DNA of 64,000 nucleotides, from positions 62,001 through 126,000 of the forward strand of contig NZ_VNHM01000004.1 of NCBI RefSeq assembly GCF_008124625.1, read 5' to 3'. Source of the DNA: Desulfallas thermosapovorans DSM 6562. Its GTDB lineage: Bacteria; Bacillota; Desulfotomaculia; Desulfotomaculales; Desulfallaceae. Shown here in pieces: positions 24,798-33,746 of this stretch. The notes beneath the pieces are model-generated. The model worked only from the letters and a program-made list of their open reading frames with translations, ran no database searches and had not been told where the DNA came from. The first letter of the stretch is position 1. Each line of letters starts with the position of its first letter. Made by a program: the position numbers and the translations under genes.

Positions 24798-26515
24798 AAT
24801 CGCTGGCGGAGTTAAATAAAATAAAACAGTCGGCCATAAGCGCCGTAAGGCCGAGGCTGCACCGGGATGCTCCAACAGAAGAGAAAAATATTTTAGTCTG
24901 TGGAGGCACGGGTTGCCTGGCCAACAATAGCGATAAAATCATTCAAATATTGACGGCCCTGTTGAAAACCCGGGGCATGGCCGGGCAAGTGAAGGTAGTC
25001 CGCACAGGTTGCTTTGGATTTTGTGAGCAGGGGCCCATCGTAAAAATAGAACCCGATAATGTATTTTATGTCCGGGTGGGACTAAAGGATGTCAAGGAAA
25101 TTGTAGAAGAGCACATCATGAAGGGCAAGAGGGTAGACAGGCTTTTGTATGAAGATCCACGGATAAAGGAAAAGGTTCATACCCAGGAAGAGATGACCTT
25201 TTATAAAAAACAACTTCGTGTTGCACTACGCAACTGCGGGTTGATTAATCCCGAGGATATTTATGAATACATAGCACTGGGCGGCTATGAAGCATTGGGA
25301 AAGGCACTGACCCAAATGTCCCGGGACGAGGTTATCGAGACCATAAAAAAATCCGGCCTCCGGGGGCGGGGAGGCGGGGGGTTCCCAACGGGGCTCAAGT
25401 GGGAGATTACTAAACAGCAAGAAGATGAAGTGAAATTCATTATCTGCAATGCGGATGAGGGTGACCCGGGTGCCTTCATGGACCGGAGTATTTTGGAAGG
25501 TGATCCCCATAGTGTAATAGAGGCGATGGCCATCGGTGCCTATGCCATCGGTGCAGATAAGGGTATAGTTTATATTCGGGCCGAATACCCCCTGGCCATC
25601 TCCCGGTTGACCACGGCCATGGAGCAAGCCAGGGAACTGGGGTTTCTGGGTAAGGAAATCTTTGGCACAAGCTTCAACTTTGATATTAGACTCAAATATG
25701 GTGCCGGTGCCTTTGTTTGTGGAGAGGAAACCGCCCTGATCAACTCCTGTGAAGGCAAGCGGGGCGAACCTAATTATAAGCCGCCATACCCGGCTGAAGA
25801 GGGCTATTGGGGACACCCCACCTGTGTAAACAATGTGGAGACATTTGCCAATATCCCGGTGATTATATCCAGGGGAGCGGATTGGTTTGCGGCCATGGGT
25901 ACGGAAAAAAGTAAAGGTACCAAGGTTTTTGCCCTGGCGGGTAAGATAAATAATGTGGGATTGGTGGAAGTGCCAATGGGAATTACCTTGCGTGAAATAA
26001 TTTTTGATATCGGCGGAGGTATTCCCAATGGGAAAAAGTTTAAAGCCGTGCAAACGGGAGGTCCCTCCGGCGGGGTAATCACCGAAAAGGACCTGGATAC
26101 ACCCATTGATTATGACAACCTATTGGAGATAGGTTCCATGATGGGTTCGGGCGGCATGATTGTTATGGACGAAGACGACAATATGGTCAACATAGCCAAG
26201 TTTTACCTTGAGTTTACCATGGATGAGGCCTGTGGCAGGTGCGTGCCGGGGCGCATAGGCACCAAAAGGCTTTTTGAAATGCTCCACAAAATAACATCGG
26301 GCCAGGCTACCATGGCGGACCTGGATGCCTTAAAACAGTTGGCCTACATGGTCAAGGACAGCTCTCTGTGCGGGCTATGCCAGACAGCCCCCAATCCCAT
26401 CATTAGTACCATGAAACATTTCTGGCCCGAATATTTGGCCTTTGTCAAGGATGTGGATCATCCCCGGGGAGAGGGAAGGTATGTGCCCAAGAATAAAATT
26501 GGCTTGAAATCATAA
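24788..26515 (+). CDS. hydB: [FeFe]-hydrogenase HydB / NuoF-like flavoprotein subunit, lacking the C-terminal ferredoxin domain
   Basis: 575 residues. Residues about 30-120 form a second thioredoxin-like [2Fe-2S] domain (CGGTGCLANNSD, RTGCFGFCEQGP). Residues about 150-560 are the NuoF core: GRGGGGFPTGLKWE (NADH), CNADEGDPGAFMDRSI and FVCGEETALINSCEGKRGEP (FMN), and the [4Fe-4S] motif CGRCVPGRIGT with the final cysteine in SLCGLCQTAPNP. HydB of characterised bifurcating enzymes continues with a CPAGVC-type segment and two [4Fe-4S] clusters. Here the protein ends at YVPKNKIGLKS with none of these. It starts at ATG overlapping hydC and is followed closely by hydA. Confidence 0.9.
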   Translation: MRVKSLAELNKIKQSAISAVRPRLHRDAPTEEKNILVCGGTGCLANNSDKIIQILTALLKTRGMAGQVKVVRTGCFGFCEQGPIVKIEPDNVFYVRVGLKDVKEIVEEHIMKGKRVDRLLYEDPRIKEKVHTQEEMTFYKKQLRVALRNCGLINPEDIYEYIALGGYEALGKALTQMSRDEVIETIKKSGLRGRGGGGFPTGLKWEITKQQEDEVKFIICNADEGDPGAFMDRSILEGDPHSVIEAMAIGAYAIGADKGIVYIRAEYPLAISRLTTAMEQARELGFLGKEIFGTSFNFDIRLKYGAGAFVCGEETALINSCEGKRGEPNYKPPYPAEEGYWGHPTCVNNVETFANIPVIISRGADWFAAMGTEKSKGTKVFALAGKINNVGLVEVPMGITLREIIFDIGGGIPNGKKFKAVQTGGPSGGVITEKDLDTPIDYDNLLEIGSMMGSGGMIVMDEDDNMVNIAKFYLEFTMDEACGRCVPGRIGTKRLFEMLHKITSGQATMADLDALKQLAYMVKDSSLCGLCQTAPNPIISTMKHFWPEYLAFVKDVDHPRGEGRYVPKNKIGLKS

Positions 26516-26529
26516 AGGGGGTGTGAAAA

Positions 26530-28314
26530 ATTTTAGCCAAACAGCATCATGATGCAGAAAGGAAAAAAATACATATCCGTATCAACGACCAGGAGTTAAG
26601 CGTCCCCGAAGGTATAACAATCCTGGAGGCTGCCCATGAAGCGGGTGTCAAGATACCCACCCTGTGCCACCTGGACTTGCACGATTTCCAACTATACAAT
26701 AAAACAGCTTCCTGTAGAGTATGTATGGTGGAACTGGTAGATACAAGGAGTAATCGCAATAAACTGGTGCCCTCCTGCGTTACCAAAGTACAGGAGGGCA
26801 TGGTGGTGCGCACCGATACCATTCGGGCCATTACCGCCAGGAGAATGGCGGTGGAATTGTTATTATCAAACCATCCCAATGAATGTTTCACATGTCCCAA
26901 AAATTTGGAATGTGAGCTTCAATCCCTTGCCGAGGAGCTGAATGTAAGGGAGATTCGCTGGGAAGGGGAGCGGATGGACTATCCCAAGGATATATCCAGC
27001 GACGCCATCGTTAAGGATGCCAACAAGTGTATCTATTGCCGGCGCTGCGAGACTGCCTGCAATGAGGTGCAGACCTGCGGTATTCTTTCCGGCATTGGCC
27101 GTGGCTTTAATGCCTTTGTAGGCCCCTTTGCCAATATCCCCATGGTGGAGTCTTCCTGTACCTATTGTGGACAATGCGTGCAGGTTTGTCCCACCGCAGC
27201 CCTCACCGAGGCCTTTCATTGCGATAAGGTTTGGGAGGCCATCAATGACCCCGATAAGCATGTGGTGGTCCAAACCGCCCCCGCCATCCGTGTTACCCTG
27301 GGGGAACTTTTCGGTATGGAACCCGGTACGGTTGTTACCGGCAAAATGGTGACGGCTTTAAAACGGATGGGATTTGACGCGGTATTCGATACCAATTTTG
27401 GAGCAGACCTTACTGTTATGGAGGAAGCTGCGGAGTTTATTTATCGCCTGAAAAACAACAAAACGCTACCGATATTAACAAACTGCTGTCCCGCCTGGGT
27501 CAAGTTTATTGAACACCAATTTCCGGAGTTGATCAATGTTCCTTCCACCTGCAAGTCACCGCATATTATGCTGGGCACCATTGCCAAAACTTATTATGCA
27601 GAAAAAAAGGGTTTGGACCCTGATAATATAGTGGTGGTATCGGTCATGCCCTGCATAGCCAAAAAGGCCGAGGCCAAGCGCCCGGAACTTACCAAGGATG
27701 CCCATAATAATGTGGATATCGTCATTACAACCCGGGAATTGGGAGCAATGATTAAAGAAGCGGGAATTGAATTCGTTAAGCTGCCGGACAGCGAATTTGA
27801 CAGTCCCCTGGGGGAAGCAACCGGTGCATCAGTTATATTCGGCACAGCCGGAGGAGTCATTGAAGCGGCACTGCGAACCGCTGCGGAATGGATGACGGGT
27901 AAACCGCTGGAAAAGATTGAGTTTGAGGAGTTAAGGGGCATGGAAGGTGTTCGCAGGGCTACCGTTAAAATAGGTGACCAGGAGCTTAATATCGGCATTG
28001 CCAGCGGGCTGGGTAATGCACGGCATATTCTGGAGGATATTCGGGATGGCAGAGCTAATTATCATGCCATTGAAATCATGGCTTGCCCCGGCGGTTGTAT
28101 CGCCGGAGGGGGACAACCCTACCACCATGGCAATGATGAAATTATCAAGAAACGCAGAGCAGCCATATATGCCGAGGATAGAAACAAAAAAATAAGAAAA
28201 TCCCATGAGAATAAGGAGATCCTGGAACTCTATAAAAATTACCTGGGCAAGCCCTTTGGCCAGCGGGCCCGTGAACTTCTTCATACCCATTTTGAGGAAA
28301 GGGAAAGAATATAG
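26530..28314 (+). CDS. hydA: [FeFe]-hydrogenase catalytic subunit HydA
   Basis: About 594 residues. N-terminal plant-type [2Fe-2S] domain (VPEGITILEAAHEAGVKIP, TLCHLD, CRVCMVEL), a His-Cys3 cluster segment (NHPNECFTCPKNLECEL), two [4Fe-4S] clusters (CIYCRRCETAC; CTYCGQCVQVCPTAA), then the H-cluster domain: TNCCPAWVKF (L1), MPCIAKKAEAKRPEL (L2), EIMACPGGCIAGGGQPYH (L3), ending in the small-subunit-like FGQRARELLHTHFEE. It reduces protons or oxidises H2. Start problem: no ATG/GTG/TTG exists upstream of 26677 in frame, yet the 2Fe-2S domain requires it. AAAGGGGGTG is placed for an ATT start at 26530; ATA 26566 after AAAGGA is the alternative. Confidence 0.9.
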   Translation: MLAKQHHDAERKKIHIRINDQELSVPEGITILEAAHEAGVKIPTLCHLDLHDFQLYNKTASCRVCMVELVDTRSNRNKLVPSCVTKVQEGMVVRTDTIRAITARRMAVELLLSNHPNECFTCPKNLECELQSLAEELNVREIRWEGERMDYPKDISSDAIVKDANKCIYCRRCETACNEVQTCGILSGIGRGFNAFVGPFANIPMVESSCTYCGQCVQVCPTAALTEAFHCDKVWEAINDPDKHVVVQTAPAIRVTLGELFGMEPGTVVTGKMVTALKRMGFDAVFDTNFGADLTVMEEAAEFIYRLKNNKTLPILTNCCPAWVKFIEHQFPELINVPSTCKSPHIMLGTIAKTYYAEKKGLDPDNIVVVSVMPCIAKKAEAKRPELTKDAHNNVDIVITTRELGAMIKEAGIEFVKLPDSEFDSPLGEATGASVIFGTAGGVIEAALRTAAEWMTGKPLEKIEFEELRGMEGVRRATVKIGDQELNIGIASGLGNARHILEDIRDGRANYHAIEIMACPGGCIAGGGQPYHHGNDEIIKKRRAAIYAEDRNKKIRKSHENKEILELYKNYLGKPFGQRARELLHTHFEERERI

Positions 28315-28372
28315 GTGGCAACGCTGTACAGCACTTACAGTTGATGATTATAAGGGATAGGGACAATGCCCC

Positions 28373-28484
28373 GGTGCCGGGGTGCAAGGTTGAAGGATGA
28401 AAATCCTTCAACCTTATATTTATGCCTTTCCAGGGCACGAAACGCCGTGAAGGAATTTCTTTCATACTTTCAACACCCGGCACC
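28373..28484. repeat. Dispersed repeat copy R2 (palindromic core)
   Basis: Bounded by GGTGCCGG and CACCCGGCACC, with an inner inverted repeat AAGGTTGAAGGAT/ATCCTTCAACCTT. A segment of about 50 bases after it (TGCCTTTCCAGGGCAC, then TGAAGGAATTTC) is shared almost base for base with copy R3 at 37007-37180. The tail and terminal repeats seen in R1, R3 and R4 are absent. Confidence 0.7.
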
Positions 28485-28545
28485 AAAGTTTAAACTTGAA
28501 GGCGACCGGGAGCGGTAAGCGTTGATTGAATGATTAAAGCTTAGC

Positions 28546-28574
28546 TTTACAATTCAGTGGATATCAAGTATAAA
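28546..28574 (+). promoter_or_regulatory. Sigma-A type promoter of icd
   Basis: TTTACA (28546-28551), 17-base spacer, TATAAA (28569-28574), about 100 bases before the icd start. Confidence 0.55.
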
Positions 28575-28676
28575 ATAGAGGATAACATAACCAAAAGACC
28601 AACTTAAAGCGGGTGTTGAGTTATTTATTAATATCCGCTGACAAAAAATCGGCTGCAAAAAGGGGAGTAGCTTAAC

Positions 28677-29879
28677 ATGGAAAAAATTCAAATGCAAGTT
28701 CCGCTGGTGGAAATGGACGGCGACGAAATGACCAGGGTTATCTGGCAGGATATCAAAGATACTCTGTTAACCCCCTACATAGATTTGAAAACGGTATACT
28801 TTGACCTGGGGCTGAAAAAGAGGGACGAAACTGAAGACCGCATTACATTGGAAGCTGCCCGGGCCACCAAAGAATATGGTGTGGCGGTCAAGTGCGCCAC
28901 CATCACCCCCAACGCCCAGCGGGTTCAGGAATATAACCTGAAACAAATGTGGAAAAGCCCCAACGGGACTATCCGGGCGGTTTTGGACGGCACGGTTTTC
29001 CGTACCCCCATAGTGGTCAATAATATCAAACCCTTTATAAAGACATGGATCAAGCCCATCACCATCGCCAGGCATGCCTACGGTGATATATACAAAGGGG
29101 TGGAAATGAAGGTCGAGAGGCCGGGCCGGGCTGAGATTGTTTTTACGGGGGAAGATGGACGGGAAACCAGGGAGGTAATTCATGATTTTGCCGGTCCCGG
29201 CATTATCATGGCCATGCATAACCTGGACAAATCCATTGCCAGTTTTGCCCGGGCCTGCTTTAACTTTGCACTGGACCAAAGGCAGGATTTGTGGTTTGCT
29301 ACCAAGGATACCATCTCCAAAAAATATGACCATAATTTTAAAGACATTTTCCAAGACATTTATGACAGGGAATACGCGGGTAAATTCGCGGCGGCGGGGA
29401 TTGAGTATTTCTATACCCTGATTGATGACGCCGTGGCCCGGGTGGTGCGCAGCTCCGGCGGTTTTATCTGGGCTTGTAAAAACTACGACGGTGATGTGAT
29501 GTCCGATATGGTGGCCACCGCCTTCGGCAGCCTGGCCATGATGACATCGGTACTGGTTTCGCCGGACGGCTGCTATGAATACGAAGCCGCCCATGGAACG
29601 GTAACCAGGCATTATTACCAGTACCTTGAGGGTAAGGAAACATCAACCAACCCGGTGGCCACCCTGTTTGCCTGGACCGGGGCATTGAAAAAAAGGGGTG
29701 AACTGGACGGTATTCCCGCCCTGGTGCAATTCGCCGGCGATTTGGAAAAGGCGGTCACTGACACCATAGAAGCGGGGATTATGACCAGGGATCTGGCACA
29801 GCTGGCGGAAGGGGAGAAGAGGATAGTCAATACCCGGGAATTTTTGCAGGAAGTTAAAGCCCGTTTGGGGCGCGGTTAA
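28677..29879 (+). CDS. icd: NADP-dependent isocitrate dehydrogenase (eukaryote-like subfamily)
   Basis: 400 residues. It decarboxylates isocitrate to 2-oxoglutarate. It belongs to the dimeric subfamily also found in mitochondria and cytosol of eukaryotes: [17 protein letters not shown] at the start, [16 protein letters not shown], the substrate loop [40 protein letters not shown] and the metal and cofactor region [21 protein letters not shown] and [12 protein letters not shown]. Start ATG after AAAAGGGGAG. Monocistronic, between its own promoter and a strong terminator. With korDABC it offers a route between isocitrate and succinyl-CoA; the direction of flux is not visible. Confidence 0.93.
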   Translation: MEKIQMQVPLVEMDGDEMTRVIWQDIKDTLLTPYIDLKTVYFDLGLKKRDETEDRITLEAARATKEYGVAVKCATITPNAQRVQEYNLKQMWKSPNGTIRAVLDGTVFRTPIVVNNIKPFIKTWIKPITIARHAYGDIYKGVEMKVERPGRAEIVFTGEDGRETREVIHDFAGPGIIMAMHNLDKSIASFARACFNFALDQRQDLWFATKDTISKKYDHNFKDIFQDIYDREYAGKFAAAGIEYFYTLIDDAVARVVRSSGGFIWACKNYDGDVMSDMVATAFGSLAMMTSVLVSPDGCYEYEAAHGTVTRHYYQYLEGKETSTNPVATLFAWTGALKKRGELDGIPALVQFAGDLEKAVTDTIEAGIMTRDLAQLAEGEKRIVNTREFLQEVKARLGRG

Positions 29880-29941
29880 GGCATGTGAGCAAGCGCAGGC
29901 AGAGAGTAAGAATACGGTAAGTATAATAGCGGGCAATTTGC

Positions 29942-29991
29942 AAAAGGCCTGGCTGCTGCATACCATAATGCCCGGCAGCCAGGCCTTTTGT
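29942..29991. terminator. Strong intrinsic terminator
   Basis: AAAAGGCCTGGCTGC pairs with GCAGCCAGGCCTTTT over a loop of about 18 bases. It can work in both directions, ending icd on the plus strand and possibly the histidine kinase operon on the minus strand. Confidence 0.8.
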
Positions 29992-30155
29992 CTCTCCTTA
30001 AACAACCCTGTCTGTTTTTGCAAGCTTGAGTATGACAATTGCCAGCAACATTTACCTGCGAGCCAGGCGAAGTTATTTACGAGGCGCGTTGTAAAGGGAT
30101 AGGCAAGTGGCGGCTATGATAATGGCAAACTGAATAAACAAATAAAAAAATGATT

Positions 30156-31841
30156 TCAAGTTAAATTACTTAACAGGATATTAAGCTGTGGCCCTGATCG
30201 CCTGAAAACAACGAAAAACGTGGTGCCACCGGTACCGGTATCCACTTTAATGGTTGCGTTGTGGCGCGCGGCGATACTGTAGCAAACCGCCAGGCCAAGC
30301 CCCGTCCCTTCCGCTTTGGTGGTAAAAAAAGGTGTACCAATTTTATCGAGCACCTCCGGGTTAATTCCGCAGCCCTGATCTTTTACTGCTAATATTACCT
30401 CATCATCTTTGCTGACAAATGTTTTTATGGTTAGTTTGCCTTTGGGCTCCATGGCGTCCAGCCCGTTGCGCACCAGATTCAGCAACAACTGCCGGATTTC
30501 CTTTTCATCAAGCAGCAGGTCAGGCACTTTCTGTAAATCAAGTTCTATGATTTTGTCCGCGTTGGTAGCATCGGCCGTTATCAGCGGGGTTATGGCCGCT
30601 ACAATATCAGTGAGGTTTTGCAGCTTATAATCAACGGGCCTGTCCTTGGCCAGGGAAAGATATTCCGTAATTATTGAGTTGGCCCGGTCCAGTTCCTGGA
30701 TCATTAAATAAAAATATTCCCTGTACTCCCGGCAGTTCTCCTTGCCGCTCAATAATTGTAAAAAACCACGCACCGTAGTCATGGGATTTCTTATCTCATG
30801 CCCTATGCCGGCGGCCATTTCGCCCACCAGGTTCAGCCGTTCCAGGTTGGCCATTTCCTTTTCCAACTGCTTTTTCTCGGTGACATCCTCGGCAAATTTT
30901 AAAATATGTGTAACCCGGCCACCGGAATCCCTGAGGGAAAAAAAGAAGGCATTTTCCCAGTAATATTTTCCACCGGCTTTTCTGCTGATTATTTCACCCT
31001 TCCAATTCCTACCCGTTTTGATTATCTCCGATAATTCATCTAAATTTCCGGTATGGTTCTCCATAAAGTTAAAAAAATTTTTACCCATGACATCTTTGGG
31101 CATATAGCCGGTGGTGCGGGTAAAACTGTCGTTGACATACTCTATTATGCCGCTGGTGTTTGCTATTACCACCATCACCGGGCTTTGCTCCACAGCACAG
31201 GATAATACCCTCAGTTGTTCTTCGGCCTTTTTTCTGGAAGTAATCTCTTCTTTCAGTGTTTGCAGGCTTCGGTGCAAATGCTTGCGGTGTTCCGCCTCCA
31301 TGCTGGTCAATCCCCCTACAAGCCAGCCCACCACATACATCATGCCGATAAAAAGCAAATTCGCTTCCATGGCCTGGTAAATGTTTGTGCTGCCAATAAA
31401 GAATTTGTTATAGAGCAACAATATCAAAGTGCAAAGGGTGGACGTGGCTAACCCGCCTGTTTTGCCGGTCAGTGAAGCGGTTACCAGAACGGGCAGCAGC
31501 AGGATAGTTTCGGTGTTATCGATGCTGTTATTTACAACCAGTAACGTGGTCACTGTGACCGTAAAGGGAAAGAATATGTAAGTCGCCTTGGTTAGAGAAA
31601 TAGTATTGATACCGTCCGTTAAAGAGCCGTTTCTGGTTTTTACAAGTACAATAAAGCACAGCCCAACCAGCCCGGCCATAATAAAGAAACGAACATTTAT
31701 AACAGGATATATTTGGTCCGGTATAAAAAATTTATTGCTGAGCACCAGTGAAGATATCATGATCAAAAGGCAAAGCATATGGGTGGTGATTAAATATTCC
31801 TGTACTTCATTTTCCCTTTGACGCAAATTGTCTGTTGTCAT
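30156..31841 (-). CDS. PAS-domain sensor histidine kinase, last gene of an agr-like operon
   Basis: 561 residues from ATG 31841 (AAAAAGG nine bases upstream; GTG 31850 is also in frame). About six membrane helices occupy residues 15-195 (ending YVVGWLVGG). A coiled linker (TLKEEITSRKKAEEQL) follows, then one PAS domain (AVEQSPVMVVIANTSGIIEY to FAEDVTEKKQLE), HisKA with GEMAAGIGHEIRNPMTTVRG (phospho-acceptor His), and HATPase_c (N box LLLNLVRNGLDAM, G1 VKDQGCGIN, G2 TTKAEGTGLGLAVC). This is the layout of sporulation-type (KinB/Spo0A phosphorelay) kinases rather than of AgrC, which has a GHKL domain. No response regulator is adjacent, so the target is unknown; Spo0F/Spo0A is one candidate (inference). 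Confidence 0.85.
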   Translation of the reverse strand: MTTDNLRQRENEVQEYLITTHMLCLLIMISSLVLSNKFFIPDQIYPVINVRFFIMAGLVGLCFIVLVKTRNGSLTDGINTISLTKATYIFFPFTVTVTTLLVVNNSIDNTETILLLPVLVTASLTGKTGGLATSTLCTLILLLYNKFFIGSTNIYQAMEANLLFIGMMYVVGWLVGGLTSMEAEHRKHLHRSLQTLKEEITSRKKAEEQLRVLSCAVEQSPVMVVIANTSGIIEYVNDSFTRTTGYMPKDVMGKNFFNFMENHTGNLDELSEIIKTGRNWKGEIISRKAGGKYYWENAFFFSLRDSGGRVTHILKFAEDVTEKKQLEKEMANLERLNLVGEMAAGIGHEIRNPMTTVRGFLQLLSGKENCREYREYFYLMIQELDRANSIITEYLSLAKDRPVDYKLQNLTDIVAAITPLITADATNADKIIELDLQKVPDLLLDEKEIRQLLLNLVRNGLDAMEPKGKLTIKTFVSKDDEVILAVKDQGCGINPEVLDKIGTPFFTTKAEGTGLGLAVCYSIAARHNATIKVDTGTGGTTFFVVFRRSGPQLNILLSNLT

Positions 31842-31936
31842 GGTCTTCACCCTTTTTCATAAAATAGGAAATAGGGGTGGAAATTACCACCCCAATGCAA
31901 TGGCGGAACGCGATAAACTAGCAAATACAGGCTAAT

Positions 31937-32074
31937 TTATTTTCTTAATGCTTCAGGCACTTCGGGCTGGTAGGCGGAAATCAGGCAGGCAGAGGCGGCG
32001 GCAGCGGTGACTTTGGCCAACAACAACAGTGCTGCAACGGCAAATACCCAAAGCCGGGACGTAATCTTTTTCAT
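31937..32074 (-). CDS. agrD: AgrD-like cyclic lactone autoinducer prepeptide
   Basis: A 45-residue peptide too short for most gene finders. The ATG at 32074 has AAGGAGGTG nine bases upstream, within the end of agrB. Layout: basic, amphipathic N-terminus (MKKITSRLWVFAVAALLLLA), an Ala-rich bridge, then the core SACLISAYQPEVPEALRK. A Cys followed by a short segment and a YQPE(V/M)P-x-x-LRK tail is the clostridial AgrD pattern, in which AgrB cuts after the ring and joins the Cys side chain to the new C-terminus. The ring probably spans Cys30 to about Tyr35. It lies four bases after the agrB stop. Confidence 0.88.
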   Translation of the reverse strand: MKKITSRLWVFAVAALLLLAKVTAAAASACLISAYQPEVPEALRK

Positions 32075-32078
32075 TTCA

Positions 32079-32729
32079 TTACACCTCCTTTGGTTTGGTT
32101 TTTAATGAAATACTGTCCACAAGCGACATTAACTTATGCCCCCAAGGGGTAAGCATAAAACTGCTCCAGAACAAAGTTAAGGCAATACACGGCTGGGCTG
32201 TTTCGGTATACGGCCATGGAGTATTTCTAAGCCATATCGCCATGACGGTGGCCAGCACAACAAATAAAACAGAGATCTTTTTCAGTTTTGCCCTGCGCAG
32301 CGGGGATATAATGGGGGCGGCGGGAGAATCCACGGGGGCCAGCAATAGCATGGCGTTTATCCCCACCCCAAAGGCTATGGCCGTAAGTATATCGACAAAC
32401 ATCTGTCCCAGGCCGCTAAAATATGCACCCAGCAGGGCCAAAAGGGGAAAAACGGCAATGGTGACGGTAGCACAGCGCCAGGGGGAATTGGAGTGGGCTC
32501 CCCCGGCGCTGTGCCTGAACAATATAGTGGTGGCCAGGCAGGCGATGGTGCCGGGCAGCACACCCAGCAATGCCCCCAGCAGGAGGGTGAAAGAAATATT
32601 CAAAAAATTTAATGCCAGCACCTCCAAAACATAGGCCAGGATGATTTCCTGCTCTGCTGTGAGGCGAGTTTTCCGGCTAAGATAACCCGCCCAGCGCTTG
32701 CTGAAGGATAGATAACTCATATTCTCCAC
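32079..32729 (-). CDS. agrB: AgrB-like accessory gene regulator protease
   Basis: 216 residues, an integral membrane cysteine protease that trims and cyclises the AgrD peptide. The catalytic pair is in FRHSAGGAHSNSPWRC: the conserved R-x-x-A-G-G-x-H with the active His, and the Cys eight residues on. Five to six hydrophobic helices surround it. It begins inside the end of the upstream membrane-protein gene (13-base overlap, GTG 32729 or ATG 32720), and its own end carries the ribosome binding site for agrD, so expression of all three is coupled. Confidence 0.9.
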   Translation of the reverse strand: MENMSYLSFSKRWAGYLSRKTRLTAEQEIILAYVLEVLALNFLNISFTLLLGALLGVLPGTIACLATTILFRHSAGGAHSNSPWRCATVTIAVFPLLALLGAYFSGLGQMFVDILTAIAFGVGINAMLLLAPVDSPAAPIISPLRRAKLKKISVLFVVLATVMAIWLRNTPWPYTETAQPCIALTLFWSSFMLTPWGHKLMSLVDSISLKTKPKEV

Positions 32730-33178
32730 ATTCCTTCCTGGGCTCTTCTATATTTTGCGGTAATAAAGGCAACAGCGATCAGAATAAAGCCCTGGGGTAA
32801 CCCGATTAACGTTCGCGTATGCTGATTGGACATTAAAAGGCTGGCTTCCGTATTTAGAAGTGTTCCGAATAATTCGTATACGGCTAATTCCAATAATCCC
32901 AGCAGAGCATAGGCAGCGAACACGACAATAAAGCTTGTGAATGGCGGCACCCTGGTAAACCTGGCGATGAACAGTGTGCTCAGCAATATTCCCGCCAAGG
33001 TGTGCAGCCCGAAGGTGACCGGCATATTTCTGATAACATAAATTACCATGGTTAATGCGCTCGCAAAAGCCAGGATCACCCCCCAGCGCAGTTTTACCCT
33101 GGCCAGAGCCAGGCTGCAGGCAACAACACCTGCAGTTTCGGGGATTCCCTGTGCAAAGAACAAAAGTGTCTGCAGCAT
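32717..33178 (-). CDS. Small polytopic membrane protein of the agr-like operon, paralogue 1
   Basis: 153 residues, about five hydrophobic helices. The start is ATG 33178 after GAGGTGTGAAG; GTG 33184 is also in frame. Landmarks are MLQTLLFFAQGIPETAGVVACSLALARV, IRNMPVTFGLHT, RVPPFTSF and GLPQGFILI, ending in MWRI. It is clearly related to the next gene. The pattern (helix, IR-x-(L/M)-P-x-x-FG-x-HT, R(V/L)P, GLP) resembles the membrane sensor half of AgrC/GHKL-type kinases in this group of bacteria, here without any kinase part. That resemblance is my reading and was not tested by search. It lies directly upstream of agrB. Confidence 0.7.
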   Translation of the reverse strand: MLQTLLFFAQGIPETAGVVACSLALARVKLRWGVILAFASALTMVIYVIRNMPVTFGLHTLAGILLSTLFIARFTRVPPFTSFIVVFAAYALLGLLELAVYELFGTLLNTEASLLMSNQHTRTLIGLPQGFILIAVAFITAKYRRAQEGMWRI

Positions 33179-33284
33179 CTTCACACCTCAATAAGCGGTA
33201 GTGTCAAAGGGACAACCAGTGCCTGGCGGCGGCGTAAACGCTAAATCCTAATCAGCTTATCTTATACCGGGCAATGAAGGCGGT

Positions 33285-33746
33285 TCATATTCTCCACATA
33301 TCATCCACCGGTTTCCTGTATTTTGAAATTAATATCGCACCTGCAATCAGCAATATGCCCTGGGGCAATCCTGTTAATTGCCATAAAGAATAAGCCGATA
33401 GCATGATGGTTATTTCATTGCTTAGCAGAGCTCGAAACAGTTCGCTGATGCGGGCCTCCACAAATAATAAAACAGCCACAGTGATAAATACCGCCATAAA
33501 GCTTATTGAAGGGGGAACTCTGGTGGCTTTGGAAATGAACACAGCGTAAATTAAGATAGCCACTACGGTATGCAAACCAAAGGTGACGGGTAAATTTCTT
33601 ATGATGTAAATAATCCCTGTAAAAACAACGGCGGTGGTAATAACTATTTTCCAGCGAATCTCCACCCTGACCAGAGCCAAAGTGCAGGCAAGCAGCCCCG
33701 TGCATTCAGGAATTCCCTGGGTAAAGAACAATAATGTCTGCAACAT
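33285..33746 (-). CDS. Small polytopic membrane protein of the agr-like operon, paralogue 2
   Basis: 153 residues from ATG 33746 (GAGGTGCGTA immediately upstream; the frame continues to 33851 but without a start signal). It shares with paralogue 1 the opening MLQTLLFFTQGIPECTGLLAC, IRNLPVTFGLHT, RVPPSISF, GLPQGILLI and the end MWRI. The two are tandem duplicates at roughly 45-50% identity by eye. This is the first gene of the operon. Possible roles are stand-alone receptors or partners for the peptide; unknown. Confidence 0.7.
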   Translation of the reverse strand: MLQTLLFFTQGIPECTGLLACTLALVRVEIRWKIVITTAVVFTGIIYIIRNLPVTFGLHTVVAILIYAVFISKATRVPPSISFMAVFITVAVLLFVEARISELFRALLSNEITIMLSAYSLWQLTGLPQGILLIAGAILISKYRKPVDDMWRI

